From: Toxotes chatareus
Taxonomy: Eukaryota; Chordata; Actinopteri; Toxotidae
Direction of reading: 5' to 3'
Length of the DNA stretch: 64,000 nt
Assembly (NCBI GenBank): GCA_016801885.1
Contig: CM028898.1
Location: 13,738,858-13,802,857, forward strand
In this document: positions 49,676-61,763 of the stretch, in pieces
How positions within the stretch are numbered: position 1 is the stretch's first letter
Layout of the letters: each line of letters starts with the position of its first letter
Notes under the pieces: model-generated
Database searches by the model: none
What the model was told of the DNA's origin: nothing
Seen by the model: only the letters and a program-made list of their open reading frames with translations
Program-made: the position numbers and the translations under genes

Positions 49676-52600
49676 CCCCTGTCTAATCTGTCACTCTGTT
49701 ATTATTTGATCATAATCCCTAATCATAATCACATCGTATCTTAAAGGTGTTCTCAATCTGGAGTGGGATTATGGGATTGCAGAGCATGTGTGTTAGAGTG
49801 TGAATGAGCGATCCAAATATATTGCGGCGGTGGTGTGTATGATGTTTGTGTGTGTGTGTTTGGGGGGTGATTTTAATTTGATGATGGTGGGGTACGGAGT
49901 GCGCCCTCTCACCGATCCACCCGCCGAATCCACTTTAAGCCTGATACTACCAAACAATAGACACTGACCTGTTAAAACTGTTTGTGGTCCCTTGCTCGCT
50001 TCATCTTTAATCTCTATCACTTTAATTTGTTTTTACAGAACTACATGACATAAAACAACAGATCTACTGCTTCTTTGTTTTCTGTTGAACATACATATTT
50101 CTTTCCAAATTTGGCATCATGCCTGTAAGGCAGTGTCGGTTGGTCAAGACTGAAAAATCTCACCAGTTGTTTAATGTAATACCATTAAGTTTTGTGCTGA
50201 CATTCGTGGTTCCCAGAGGATGAATCCTTAAGTACAAGCAAAGCACACTAATCTAGTGATGTCTTGACTTTCCCCTTAACACCGGCATGAGGTTGACATT
50301 GGTGGTTTTTGAGTCAAATGTCTTGACAACTAAGCTGATGAACATGTAAATCATGATACCTGCTAAAGATCACCCTGTAAAGATTTTCACCGTGAGCATC
50401 CAGATGTTAGCGTTTCTGTTCCTACGCACAGCCTCGCAGAGGTGCTAGCATGGCTGTAGACTCTTGTTCACAACTTTTCCCTCCTGCCTCTTTTATTTCC
50501 CTCTTTCTTTTCTTATTTTAATTGATAGCAGCTTCTGTGAAAACCTCAGAGCTTCTCAGTCCACAACCTATAACCTGGAGCTGTTAAAAAAAAGCTGCAG
50601 CTGTTTCAGAAACTCCATTTACTGGGGCCATATGTTTGGCACACAGATCATGCTCCGTGTTACAATATTTATATATTTCTGTTTTATTGTGTTTATTCAT
50701 TCCTCCTCTGAAAGGGTAGCGAAGGTGTGCAGTGCCAGTGTCGTGCTCTCAGCAGTCCCGGCTAACCCTGACACGCTAAAGAAAGAAAAACCAACAGCTG
50801 AATTGCTTTATTAGCAGGAAGGAAGATGCTAGTGATGCTTCTCTTTCTCCTCGCTGTTGGTCTCCTTCTCTTCTTTTTTTTTTCACCTGTTCCCGTGCTT
50901 TCACTTGAGTTCTTCTTCTTCCGCCTACTCTTGTCTTTTCAGAGCGAAGGATTTTCTGCCCGTGGCTGTAACCTTGGGGCGAGGGGGGTGGCGGCCGGGT
51001 GATTCTGCACAGACGTCAGGTTTCAAACCAGACACTTCTTTGCTGAGTTTGATTTTAACGCTCCAAATGAGAGCTCAAAGGAGCGCAGTATTCATACACG
51101 GTGAAATATAAATACGGATGGCTCCTTGAAATCTGTGTGTGTGTGTGTGCGCGCATCTGAGCCCGAGGGATGTGTGTGTACTCGTGTGTATGTGTGTGTG
51201 CCTGTATATTTATGTGTCAGCATATGATTTTGAGTGGAGTAATTTAGCAGATGAGCGGGTGGCCATTGTTAGAGGGATAATCTGGCTCTTGCTGCTCAGA
51301 TAGGTTAACATGCAGCAGATTAGACCAGATTACCCCCAACCACACCAGACAGGACAGGGGCAAGCCTTTCTCCCCCTTGCCTCCCTCCCTCTGAGCAAAC
51401 CGTCCCTTTTTTTTTTGCAATCCACCTCTTTTCACTCGTTCTTCATTTCATTTCATCCTCTCTTGACTTCTTTATTCCTATATCCTTGTCCCACTTTTTA
51501 TCTCTCATCAGGCTCTCCCTTCATCTACCTCTTCCAACATTTATTCCTACCATCCAACTAATCTTTTCATTCATTCTCTCTCTTTTTTAATTTCAGTAGT
51601 GGACACATGCACATCTATGTTGTCCATTTGGGTGTCTGTTATTTAAGAAATATTTATATTACACTTGCAAAAATAACTTGCATGTGAAATATTTGAAAAC
51701 ATCAACTGGTTTTATTCTGACTTAAAACAACCTTTACCAAACACACTTAGAAACAAAAACACACACAGATTCAGCCCAGCAAATAATACGGACATGCATT
51801 TTAAAACATACTACAGAGAGTCCAAATATAAAGAAAGCCAATTTAAATCATTTTCATAATGAGAGTTTAAGACCCTCATAGTCTTTAACAAATTTAGCAA
51901 CATGTACTTTATAATACAGGAGTTTTACATTTCTAATTATTTAATCTTATGGTGTCCGTTTTATTGTCATCTGCATGTACAGTTATTAAAAAAAATGAAT
52001 AAGTTGATCAGTTATTTGGATTTCGATATTTGGATGAAAATGTTTTTCTTTTTTTTCATTGTTTCACTCACAAAGCAGGGTATCAACATCAAAAGAGTCG
52101 CTTGTAGTTATTATTTACAGACATTGATCCTGTTGTTTTTGAAAGCTGTGACAGTGAGGTGACAAAACTGTGCATGTATTGTTTTGAAGTACATGTAAAA
52201 AAAAAATTGCTGCTTGAATGGCGTGTTGAAAATTAGTGCTATTGCTCCCTTTATTCTGCAAAAGGTTATTTCTTTTATTATTAGACACCCCAGGTTGACG
52301 GAATTCACACCAAATCTTTCTACAAAAATAGGAAATTAAGTTGAATCTGCTCATTTTCTTCATTTTCTTTTCTGAGACTCAGTGTTTGTGTGAATATGGG
52401 TAATTGGAAGATGTTAATGTATTAGCTGTGCAACTGAGTGCAGTACGTGTGTGTGCACATGTGTCTGCCATGGAAAACCTAACAGCCAGACGTTTGTTGG
52501 GGCTCCAGCTGTTTGTATTTTTGGCCGCTGGTGTTTGTTTGTCTCATTCGAGCTATTAATTAAAAACACCCCGAGTGGTGAGATGACACTAACAACACAC

Positions 52601-53095
52601 AGGATAATGGTGTAATTACTGCCTTTACATCTGGCCCAGCTGGTCTGATCTATAGGTTTAAAGGAGCCTGGAAAGCAGCGTGGCAGAGGAATTATTAGTC
52701 AAATTATCAGATTATTTTGTTTATTCATCTATCTGTAAGGTGTTTGTGCTTTAATATTTGTGTCACCCATCTGTCATGCGTAGGTGCTTATTTGTGTGTG
52801 TGTCTGTGTGTGTTTGTGTGGTGCAGACCTGGTTGTATGTTTACACATGTATGGATGTTTTTTTGTGTTTTGTTTTTACAAAAACTTCTCCCCTCTCCAG
52901 CTGTTTCAGTGCTCACACAGCTGCACCAATTAAAAACAGCAGGATTAACTCGAATGTATTGGGTTACAAACCAATCAGGGTGCAGGATTAGCTGCTCAGG
53001 TACAGTTACTGGAGTACCTGTCCTCCACGGCTTTTTGTGACAGAGGTCAAGATGTGGTCAAATGGTGACCACACACACACACACACACACACAGG

Positions 53096-53260
53096 TTTGT
53101 GCAACTGTCCTTGTTTAGGCATTGCACTGACTTCCATTCATTGCAAACAGCCTAACCCAAACTCTAACCATAACCATAACCAATTCATGCCCTACCCTAA
53201 CCTGAACCAGAACTTCAGCAATGGTGCTTGGCTTCATTAGGAGCCAAGCCCTGGTCCCCT
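53096..53260 (+). repeat. Teleost repeat with telomere-like CCTAACC units
   Basis: GACTTCCATTCATTGCAAAC, CTAACCATAACCATAACCAA, CCCTACCCTAACCTGAACC and GGAGCCAAGCCCTGGTCCCC follow the order of a fish repeat that contains degenerate telomere-like units. It is adjacent to a (CA)12 tract. Confidence 0.55.
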
Positions 53261-53990
53261 TACACAGCAAAACACAATGCTACATGCATCTGTCCACATG
53301 TGCAGGCAGCTTTCCTTCATTCAAACCAGTGTTCGTATGACGATGAGGAAGACCAACAATATGTCAAGATAAAACGCGTTAGCTAGCTTTTAGGGGATGA
53401 GGATCACAATTGCCATAGATTTTTCAGGTGACTGGCTGATTGATTGACTATCTGACAGTCTGATGGTCTGGGATCAGGTTAGAAAAAGCACTGTCCTCCC
53501 ACTCTCTCCACGTCTTAATTTTCATCCCTCTCAGCCTGCTACACTTTACCCCCCACCTCCCTTGTTTTTTTGGGGTACCATTGTGCACCGGACTCTACTG
53601 GAGCCCTGCAAGAGCACAAAAGTACAACAAAGACTCAGGAAGTGATTAGTGGCTTAACGAGGAGGAGGCTTTGGGAGCAGTTAGGGGGGCTGTACGGCCT
53701 CTTCCATGAGACAGGGTGAGGGGGTTAAAGTTTCAGGGCTTAAGAGGTCAGTGTTAAGATGTGGAGAGGTTAATTAGGAGCAGGGCTTTTGTTTGCAGAG
53801 GGATAAGGAGCCACAGAGGTGATTCACTTCCTCACTGTGTTCCTCCTCCAGCCACCCTGGTGGTGTCATCCACCTTCTTTTAGCCGGCTCTGCTTTCTCT
53901 CCTCCTACCTGCTAATTGTCCTGTAGCTGAAAGGAGATGTAGCTGAATCAACTGAATTGTCACCATTAAGACACACTTGCCCCCACATCA

Positions 53991-53991
<1 letters not shown>

Positions 53992-54041
<50 letters not shown>

Positions 54042-54282
54042 AAGTGTATTTCCTCGAGGGTGCTTGGTGTGGCCTTCCTGCTTCGATGAGAAGAATGTCT
54101 TTTCAACTTGGAGGAGCCCTGGCCATGACTGTCGCTCAGAGACTGCTGTGTGTGTTTGTCCATTGTTCTGCTGTTACAACACACAGAGCAACATGCTGCG
54201 ATCGTCTGTGGACTCAGGCATCTCAAGTAGAACGGGATGAGCTTCTCAGTGCGAATGTTGTGTGTGTGTGTGTGTGTGTGTG
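53992..54282. repeat. (CA)n and (TG)n tracts in inverted arrangement
   Basis: About 23 CA units at 53992-54038 and about 12 TG units at 54258-54282 enclose 219 bp of unique sequence. A transcript across them could fold into a hairpin. Confidence 0.9.
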
Positions 54283-56602
54283 ACTGAGACAAACTGACAC
54301 TGAAACAACTTCCTTGGCTGCAAATTGCATCTGCAAATCCTTTTAAATCACCTTTATTCAGCTTTGTTTGTGAAAATTACTTGGTTTGAGCCGTGAGTTT
54401 TAACAGTGTGGACCCACTTAAGATTGCCCCTATTCAAGTTGTGTCGCAGTGCATGGTTGTAATTTGCTTTGGGTGATAGGGCAACTTTTTCATCTCAGTA
54501 AAAACATTTATTTCCCATATTTCAAGATTTTTTTTCAAAATTCTGGCATTTGTTTTTTTTTTTTTTTTTACAAAAACTGTGGGAGACAGCGCAGGTTGCT
54601 TCTTTACACAGTGTTTGCTAACGAGCAAGCTACTCACCATCTTGTGAGCACTGACACACCCACAGAGACGAGCCAGAAGTGGTGGAGGCAGTGTTGCCTA
54701 ATGTGCTCATTTCCAGTGGGTTTTCATTTAAAGAAGTGTCCAGACGCAAAGTGAAGTGAATCTGCGACTCAGGAATTTGGCCGCTGGAACATTTATGTTT
54801 ATTCACCCAGTGTTACGGCCAATGTACCTGCAGAACAGACGTTAGCTGTAGGCTAGCTAGCATCAGACGCACCGATCGAGTGTGTAGGAGTTTGTCTGTG
54901 TTTGCGCTCAGATCACCTTTGTCTGAACTCACCAGAAACTCCAGTTCTTTCTGTTATTTCCCTCAAGTCTTGCTCATTTGTCCTCGTCTCTGTACATTTA
55001 AGTAGCAGATCAATAAAACCCAACGATAGGTGCAGATTTTCCACTAAGGTTGAAGCATTTTCAGCTCACACAGACGTGTGGTTAACAAATGGTATCTCTG
55101 AATTACTCCCTCCTTCACAACCTGCCCACGGTCTGAGGTCCTCAGGCTGGAACTTGTTGACTGTTCCCACAGTTGAGTTTAAAACTAAAGAAAGCTTTTG
55201 TCAGGGCACCTCAACAGTGCAATGACCTGCCTGATGGACTCAGACTTCAGTATCGAAGCCCACTCTTGATAATAATAATAATAATCGTTATTATTTTCCT
55301 TGTTTTTATTATCATAAACTTAATTTCACTCGATTTTATAAAGATAGCAGAGATTGCATTGACAAGCACGAACCATATGCATCACCCAGGGTGAAAAACT
55401 GGCACACAGCTCCTCACACACCACCCTGTAGGGACATCTGTCTCTTGGGGTAATTGGCATTAACCCTTTTAAGCTGGGTGACCCCCTTTTTTCACGCCCA
55501 ACACATCTGCACTGGGGTGTTTGGAGTGTTTGTGTATAAAATAGTGTTTTCGTTTTTATTTCTCGCTGTTTTGGTGGAAGTCATTTTGTTTTGGTGAACC
55601 AAAACTGTCTACTTTTATATTCAGATTCTACACGTGTGCTGCTTTACACACACACACACACACTGGAGCTGCACAAAGGGTGCCACACTGCAAAGCATAT
55701 GGCCCTGGGCTACCAAAATGTGCTAATGTTGATTGAATATGCTGTTCTATTAGACTAATGTTAGCAGACTGTATAGGCCTGATGTTAATCCAAGGTAACA
55801 GAATGGAGCTGGAGCGCGGCTTAGTATCTCTGAACTTATGGATATTAGAGAACAGAAAAGTGATTAGAGTGGCGGGAGACCATTTAGAGAAACATACGCT
55901 TTCAGGTCTGGGGGACATTTCCAATCACACCGGGCACCATCATCATTACTGCTATTAATGATGCAAGCAGCTTACCGGCAGGACCAGAGAGGTTATGAGA
56001 TTTAGTTGATAGCAAGACAGTGATGTCAGTTTAGTTCAGTCCAGTTTGGTCAGGTGCTCATTTCCAAACACTCTCTTTTTCCCATCATCATCATTTATCC
56101 TGCTTAAGAGGCCCATGGTTTTTAATCTATTCTGTCCTCTTTAACAGCTCTGTAGTGTTAAATCCAGGTTCATGATTACATCACTTTTTTTTGTCTTTGC
56201 ACCAGGTAGTAGTTTTAATTAAATCAAATACTATTAATTAGCTGAGGATGCAGAGATGTTTCCCCTTCATGATTCTTCAGGAGCTCTGTTTAGTGCGTCC
56301 CTCTCTCTGTCTGGAGACTTTTGGATCACACAAATCCTGCTGAACTGAAAACTGACGTGTTAATGCTGCGGTTTTTGGCCCGCTTGCACTGCTTTTTTTG
56401 AATTTACTGTCTGTATTTACATCTTCATCAGTCATTTTCAGGGAGCCTTTCATGTGTTTTCGAGCTCTGGAAAAAGCAGGTAAGTAGCCCTTATTTATTT
56501 ATTTATTTATTTATTTATCAATCAACCCATCTGTTTCCTGTTTAATGAAATACTTAACATTAGGAAGGCAGTTCAGACGGGACTTTATGTGTCCGGCTTG
56601 AG

Positions 56603-56684
56603 CATAAAAAGAGGGAGATAAATCCTCTGTGTTTGATTGACAGTGCTGCCTTGACAAACCCGCATAAGCTCCAGAGTGTCCAAT
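56603..56684 (+). promoter_or_regulatory. Presumed promoter of the SIX3-class gene
   Basis: A TATA-like CATAAAAAG at 56603-56611 and a CCAAT box (CCAATCAGG) at 56680 lie 204 and 127 bp before the start codon. They may serve alternative start sites, since the CCAAT box lies downstream of the TATA-like site. Confidence 0.4.
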
Positions 56685-56806
56685 CAGGAGTCAGATTTAG
56701 GGTCCCTCCCTGACTCCCAGGTGAGCTAAAGAGTCAGACTTCAGTAGATTTCTGTCAGACCGAAACACACTTCGTCTCCTCTCGAGGTTCACTCACTTCC
56801 ATCCAG

Positions 56807-58327
56807 ATGGTTTTCAGATCGCCGCTCGACTTTTTCTCAGCCTCCCGTCTCCTCTTGCCGCACTTCGTGGATGGGCCCCCTGTCTTGGCCCGCTCCCGGT
56901 CCCCGGAGGACCCTCCCTCCGCCTCTCCTCCTATGGCTTTCCCGGGACTATGCTTCTCTGCGGCGCAGATCGCCAGCGTATGTGAGACCCTGGAGGAGAC
57001 CGGAGACATCGAGCGGCTGGCCCGCTTCCTCTGGTCACTCCCGGTGACCGCAGACGGCCGTGACTCCATCTCTGAGCACGAGTCCGTGCAGCGGGCTCGC
57101 GCCGTGGTGGCCTATCACACCGGGAGCTTCCGCGAGCTGTATCACATCCTGGAGACGCACCGCTTTACGCGCGCCTCGCACGGTAAACTGCAGGCGATGT
57201 GGCTCGAAGCTCACTACCGGGAGGCAGAGAAGCTCCGGGGGCGGCCGCTCGGACCGGTTGACAAATACCGCGTGAGGAAGAAGTTCCCGTTACCGAGGAC
57301 CATCTGGGACGGAGAGCAGAAAACGCACTGTTTCAAGGAGCGCACACGGGGCCTGCTTAGAGAGTGGTACCTGCAGGACCCGTACCCTAACCCGGGGAAG
57401 AAGCGGGAGCTGGCGCACGCCACCGGACTGACACCGACTCAGGTTGGGAACTGGTTCAAAAACCGGAGACAGAGAGACCGGGCGGCAGCAGCAAAAAACA
57501 GGTCAGTGACTTTTACTTGAAATGTGTCCATTGAGTGTCTCAGCTGGCGACTTACAGGGAGCAGGAAGAAACTTGCACGTATTGCACAGGGGAGAAGCCT
57601 AATGGAGCTATGGTATTAAAAGTCGAAATATCAAAATTTAGGCAACTCTGTGTGTCCAGAATTTCTCTTTATTGATCATTCCCCTGCTTGGTGCTATTAT
57701 TTACTCACTAGGTGAAGCAATTTCTTCTCCACAGGCAGCCAAGTTTGTGCGTAAAAGGGCCATTCATGCGTAAAAGCGCACTGCTATTCAAGCTTGTAGG
57801 TTTTTGTTTTCCCTCTGTCTGTGTAACCTGGTTGATCTTTCTTCCCCTTTCTCTCGCTATAATTTGCTTCTGGGTCAGTGTGTGGGTCAACCATCCTGAT
57901 GGCGAAGGCAAAACGTGCATGAATGGGTGCAAATTGCTCACCATGCATGCAAAAGCTCCAAGTAGTTAGAGACGGAGATAACTTGTTTTTATGTTTTGAC
58001 AGAGGATTTGTTTCTAAGGTTTTTTTTTTTATTTTAGTTTTAGTTAGGATTTTTTTTTTTTTTTTCTGCAATAATAAAACAATACTAGAAGGTTTGATCT
58101 TTAATTTTAAGTTGTGTTTGTGTTCACTTTGGTAAAATGCATTTCTACACTTTGGTTTAATATCTCCTCGTCTTCTCTTTATTTTAAGGTTGCAGCACCA
58201 TCGGATGTGTCCAGACAGTGCACGTGCACTTAGTGGAGGAGAGTGCAGTCCAGATGGGAGCGCAGAGCGCACGGATGGACAAACCCTTCTCTCAGTAACG
58301 GACAGTGACTCTGACTTGGATGTCTGA
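56807..58327 (+). CDS. six3b: SIX3-class homeobox transcription factor, divergent copy, 277 aa
   Basis: SIX3 proteins pattern the anterior forebrain and eye, largely as Groucho-dependent repressors (family knowledge). Exon 1 is 56807-57501 and exon 2 is 58189-58327. The intron falls inside the Arg codon after AAAAKN, as in SIX3. MVFRSPLDFF is the SIX3-specific N-terminus, absent from SIX6. The SIX domain spans about 50-165 (ASVCETLEETGDIERLARFL) and the homeodomain about 166-225, ending WFKNRRQRDR. The tail ends LLSVTDSDSDLDV, matching the SIX3 end ILSVTSSDSECDV. Oddities: many changes in the usually near-invariant SIX domain (SISEHESVQ for AINKHESIL, THRFTRASH for NHKFTKESH) and only about 45 residues after the homeodomain, shorter than SIX3. 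Neighbours (ppm1b, prkce) match the SIX3 locus, so a six3b-type duplicate is my best reading. The fish gene six7 is the main alternative, and the symbol is tentative. Confidence 0.85.
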
Positions 58328-58558
58328 GACATTTCATCTGTGAAATGTACCTTCGGAGGCCTGTGACGGTCTGCCATGGATTACTGGAGAGGATGATGTA
58401 TGCGGACAAAGGCTAGTCAGGGTGTACGTGGCAATACCTTTTCAGGGCATAAAACAGCTTAATCCTAAACATTACCCCACACCAACAAACAGACAATGTA
58501 AATGCAGGTTACGTGGCTATTTGGCCTTTTTCTTTTGTCTTGTGAGCATATGAGCGAA

Positions 58559-58564
58559 AATAAA
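58559..58564 (+). promoter_or_regulatory. AATAAA poly(A) signal of the SIX3-class gene
   Basis: The signal lies 232 bp after the stop codon. A further AATAAA at 59045-59050 would give a longer 3' UTR. Confidence 0.6.
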
Positions 58565-59105
58565 ATTCTGTATGTGGTGTTGATTTGAGGTGCTCTGGTG
58601 ATCACCAGCCGCAGGTCAGACCCACATTTTTGATTTCTGACTACATCGCCGGGTGGTAACAGGCAACATCTGTTGACCCATCTTACCCCATCAGCCTAAT
58701 TGAACAGACTTCAAACTGTGGACCCCTGTTGGACTTTAACTCAGGGAGGAGTTAATCACTCTTATTTTCTCTAATTATGTGTCATTTATTTTTTTTCCAA
58801 GCGGAACTAGTTGTTTCTTTAGCAGCCCCTGAAGGACCCTTGGATGTCCACTGCTTTAGACAAGTCAGTCTACCTCCCTTTCTGGCTGTTTGTATATTTA
58901 TGATTATTATTATTATTTGCTTCTTTACCTTCACTTCTACTTTACTTAAAGTTCACAGAGTTCACTGTTCAGTGTGTTTGTGATGATATGTCATACTTTA
59001 TGTTCAATTTCATGCTGAAAAAATGTTTTGGTATTTTATATATAAATAAAATTATTTAATTTATGACTGTTGTGCCCACCCATTTTTTTTTTTAAATATC
59101 ACCAT

Positions 59106-59116
59106 CCACACACACA

Positions 59117-59150
<34 letters not shown>

Positions 59151-59151
59151 T
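59106..59151. repeat. (CA)n microsatellite
   Basis: CA tract with one interruption, just beyond the second poly(A) signal of the SIX3-class gene. Confidence 0.95.
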
Positions 59152-59348
59152 TTATTGTATGTTATTTTGTGTTGTTTACATACATGGTTTTAGGGTCTTC
59201 CACAGTATTAACTGTCAAACTAATAGTTTCTTTCGCGTCCTGCAGGTGCTGTTATTATGCTGTCCTGAAAATTTGTATTTATTTTTTATGTGAGGGTGTG
59301 TGAGTGTGTGCTTTAGCCCGTCATGTAGAGCTGCAATAAGTTATACAA

Positions 59349-59364
59349 ACCACCAGATGTCGCT
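59349..59364 (+). promoter_or_regulatory. CTCF-like motif, weaker
   Basis: ACCACCAGATGTCGCTG fits the CTCF core except for T in place of G after the AGATG. The word is also common in fish repeats, so occupancy is doubtful. Confidence 0.3.
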
Positions 59365-59852
59365 GTACTGGCTTAGTTTGAGGCCTCGAAGTTGCTGCTT
59401 CTTTTTTTTTTTTTTTTTTTTTATTAATTAATTAACACACAAACACTTGATCAGCACAGGTGAGTTCCGCTGTGTCACAGCCACAGAAATCCACCTGCCC
59501 ATTTACAGCTGTGAGAAGTGACCAAGTGAATTTATTGAAATACTGTTCAGCTTTCAGGCACAGTTTACTTCACATCAACTTTACTTCAGAGGTAAACATT
59601 GTACTTTTTACTCAAAGGTACTTGTTTCATTTAAGTTTTTGTCTAAAAAACAATTGATGCAAACATATTGTTAAAAATGAAACTAGTTGTGCTCTAACGT
59701 TTTTCTGGTGTGCTTGTTCTTAGGTACGATTTTGACTGCATCCTACTTGTGACCAATACTTTCACTGAAGTAAAGGACATGAAAACTCTGAAACATTCAT
59801 TTACGACGTCACGTCCTGGAAGCTTTATCAACACGGCCATACGTCGCGCACG

Positions 59853-59866
59853 CCAGCAGGTGGCGC
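59853..59866 (+). promoter_or_regulatory. Strong CTCF motif downstream of the SIX3-class gene
   Basis: CCAGCAGGTGGCGC is a perfect match to the CTCF core CCASYAGRKGGCR, 1.5 kb after the gene's stop and 2.8 kb before the prkce start. Published work on vertebrate Six clusters describes a conserved CTCF boundary next to Six3; binding at this site is inferred. Confidence 0.55.
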
Positions 59867-59956
59867 ACCTGGCCAGGTCTGATGCAGTCTACAGGTAGGG
59901 GCCGGACTAAAATGCTCAATCTCTTCTTTTCACTCAAGTCAAACCTCTGCTTCTTA

Positions 59957-60055
59957 CAGTGGTGAAAAGTAACTGAGTGCATTTACTTAAATACATTTTT
60001 GATTTACTTATGATTAATTTCCATTGTCTACTGCTTTATTCTGATCCTAAACTGT
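59957..60055 (+). repeat. Fragment of the teleost 'GTGGTGAAAAGTAACT' repeat
   Basis: CAGTGGTGAAAAGTAACTGA, then GTGCATTTACTTAAATAC, TTTCCATTGTCTACTGCTTT. This is the opposite end of the repeat family seen at 18936-19516; the piece at 59555-59645 (ATTGTACTTTTTACTC) may belong to it too. Confidence 0.5.
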
Positions 60056-60495
60056 GAGATTGGAAGCCAAAAATGTTTTTGATAAATACGCTCACGCATT
60101 TTCAAGTTTCCACAACATGAGTGCAAAAGGTTTTTCATGTGATTACAGATGAGCAGGAACGGCGACTGGACCAGTGAGCGGGCCGGGGCATCCAGAAGAA
60201 AGCCAGTGCGGTTTAAGTGGCCGAGTATCTGCTCTTTGCCTGGGTGAGGGCGGGACTGCCTGTGGCAGTTTGAAGGTGCGTTAGATGAGGGCTAAACGAT
60301 GCCTGTCAGAGGGCCCGGCAGATTTATGTGTTGTTAACTGGCAGCTCATTTACGATGTATGCACGCTCAACAGGCCTGGCCATTCATTCATTCATTCGTG
60401 TGTGGTTGCGTGTGTGACTAAAGACGTCTGAGGACAGTCACATCACAGTCCGTGATGGCGAGTGACAGTTGCCATGACGATCCACTTGTCACTCT

Positions 60496-60520
60496 AATAA
60501 TAATAATAATAGTAATAGTA

Positions 60521-60556
<36 letters not shown>
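60496..60556. repeat. (TAA)n/(TAG)n microsatellite
   Basis: Trinucleotide run of TAA units with a few TAG units near its left end. Confidence 0.9.
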
Positions 60557-61472
60557 TTAATAACGAGAGCATATTTCAAAAATTAGTCTATAAATCACTT
60601 CACATAAGGCAACAGATTGAAACCTAGATGTAATTAAACAAACATCAATAAATGAATACATACATTTAAAAAATCAAATGCAAATTGCAAGCATGATCAG
60701 GGTAAAAAAAAAAAAATGTTGCAAACATTGCAAACAGTAATATTTTTGTTCTTAAAAAGAGCAAAAACCTACAATTACATGTAAATATACACTGAGTAGC
60801 CATTTTAAATCTTAAATCTAAGGCAATGCAGTGCAGCTCAGGCATAAATTCTACCTTTATAAGGATAACAGTGTTCAGTTTATATTGAGATGTTTCATGT
60901 TTTTCCCTACGCACATTTACAAATATGAAGGGGGATGAGTAATAAAAACACCTGTCAATATAACGCAGTTTGATATTTACCACGGCCCCAACAATAATGA
61001 ACATGTCTATAACACAAAGACTGATCATTATAATTTTACTAAACGTAGAACTTGTGGCAGACCTGTTACTACGGCTTGAGACAAATTTGTGATTTTGGAC
61101 ACTATAAATAAAACTGCCATGACTCTAACAATATAAACAGGTAGGTAAATATCCATATATGCACAGGAAGTTACAGGTATGTGGTGATACAGGTATATAA
61201 GGTGTCTTAATTGGCCTACCATGCAGACTGATACAGACAGGGGTTCCTGAGGAAGTTCCTGCAGTTTTGTGTCCTCCGGTCAAACCCTGAACACTCACTG
61301 CTGCCCAAAACACCATCATACCCCTCTCTATTCTTATTGCAACTTACAGTGTGGCTGTATTACTCAAGAGGCGATTATGGAAACTAGATTTTGTCATGTT
61401 TTAAAACACTATTGCAGCCACTTGTAACGGTGTCGATATAACATCTGCTGTGTTTCTTCAGACTCTTTTGCT

Positions 61473-61477
<5 letters not shown>

Positions 61478-61510
<33 letters not shown>

Positions 61511-61763
61511 GCTGTCTGTGACCATGCATAAGGACTGACTGATGGACTGGCTCCATTGGCTGTCTAGCCATGACACACACGCACACACACGCACATGCAC
61601 ACTCCATGCCTGCGGGGGAATTCCATCCCCCCTCTTCGTATCCTGCGCTCCAAAAAAAACCAAACAACACACCTCTTCCATCTGCACGCGCACACACACA
61701 CAGACACCCAGACACACTCTCTCTCTCTCTCTCTCTCTCTCCCTCTCCCTCTCTCTCTTCTCT
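61478..61763. repeat. (TG)n, (CA)n and (CT)n cluster upstream of prkce
   Basis: (TG)16 at 61478-61509, a CA-rich tract at 61573-61600, another at 61690-61715 and a (CT)n tract at 61716-61763. The TG and CA tracts are inverted partners about 65 bp apart. Confidence 0.9.

Larger units (their letters stand above)
48881..56580. other. Intergenic stretch upstream of the SIX3-class gene
   Basis: I see no protein gene. It holds (CA)n at 49643-49674, 53070-53093 and 53992-54038, (TG)n at 54258-54282, a (TTTA)n run at 56491-56518, and a telomere-like degenerate repeat at 53096-53260. Two complex, low-repeat blocks look like possible enhancers: 52480-52720 (with ATTAATTAA and GTAATTA homeodomain-type sites) and 53700-53960. 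SLC3A1, PREPL and CAMKMT, which lie between PPM1B and SIX3 in human, are not visible. Confidence 0.5.
58565..61560. other. Spacer between the SIX3-class gene and prkce
   Basis: I see no protein gene. Contents: (CA)n at 59106-59151, a T-run at 59401-59422, CTCF-like motifs at 59349-59364 and 59853-59866, fragments of a teleost repeat at 59555-59645 and 59957-60055, a (TAA)n tract at 60496-60556, and (TG)n at 61478-61509. SIX2 and SRBD1, which lie between SIX3 and PRKCE in human, are absent. The ORF at 59710-59898 contains the CTCF-like motif and is not convincing as a gene. Confidence 0.55.

Noticed and set aside
53151..53215. Interstitial telomere repeat
   Set aside because: The CCTAACC-like units are irregular and embedded in a recognisable dispersed fish repeat, not a TTAGGG array.
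59710..59898. 62-aa frame followed by a GT donor-like site between six and prkce
   Set aside because: No homology that I recognise. Its most notable content is a CTCF core motif, and the flanks include repeat fragments.
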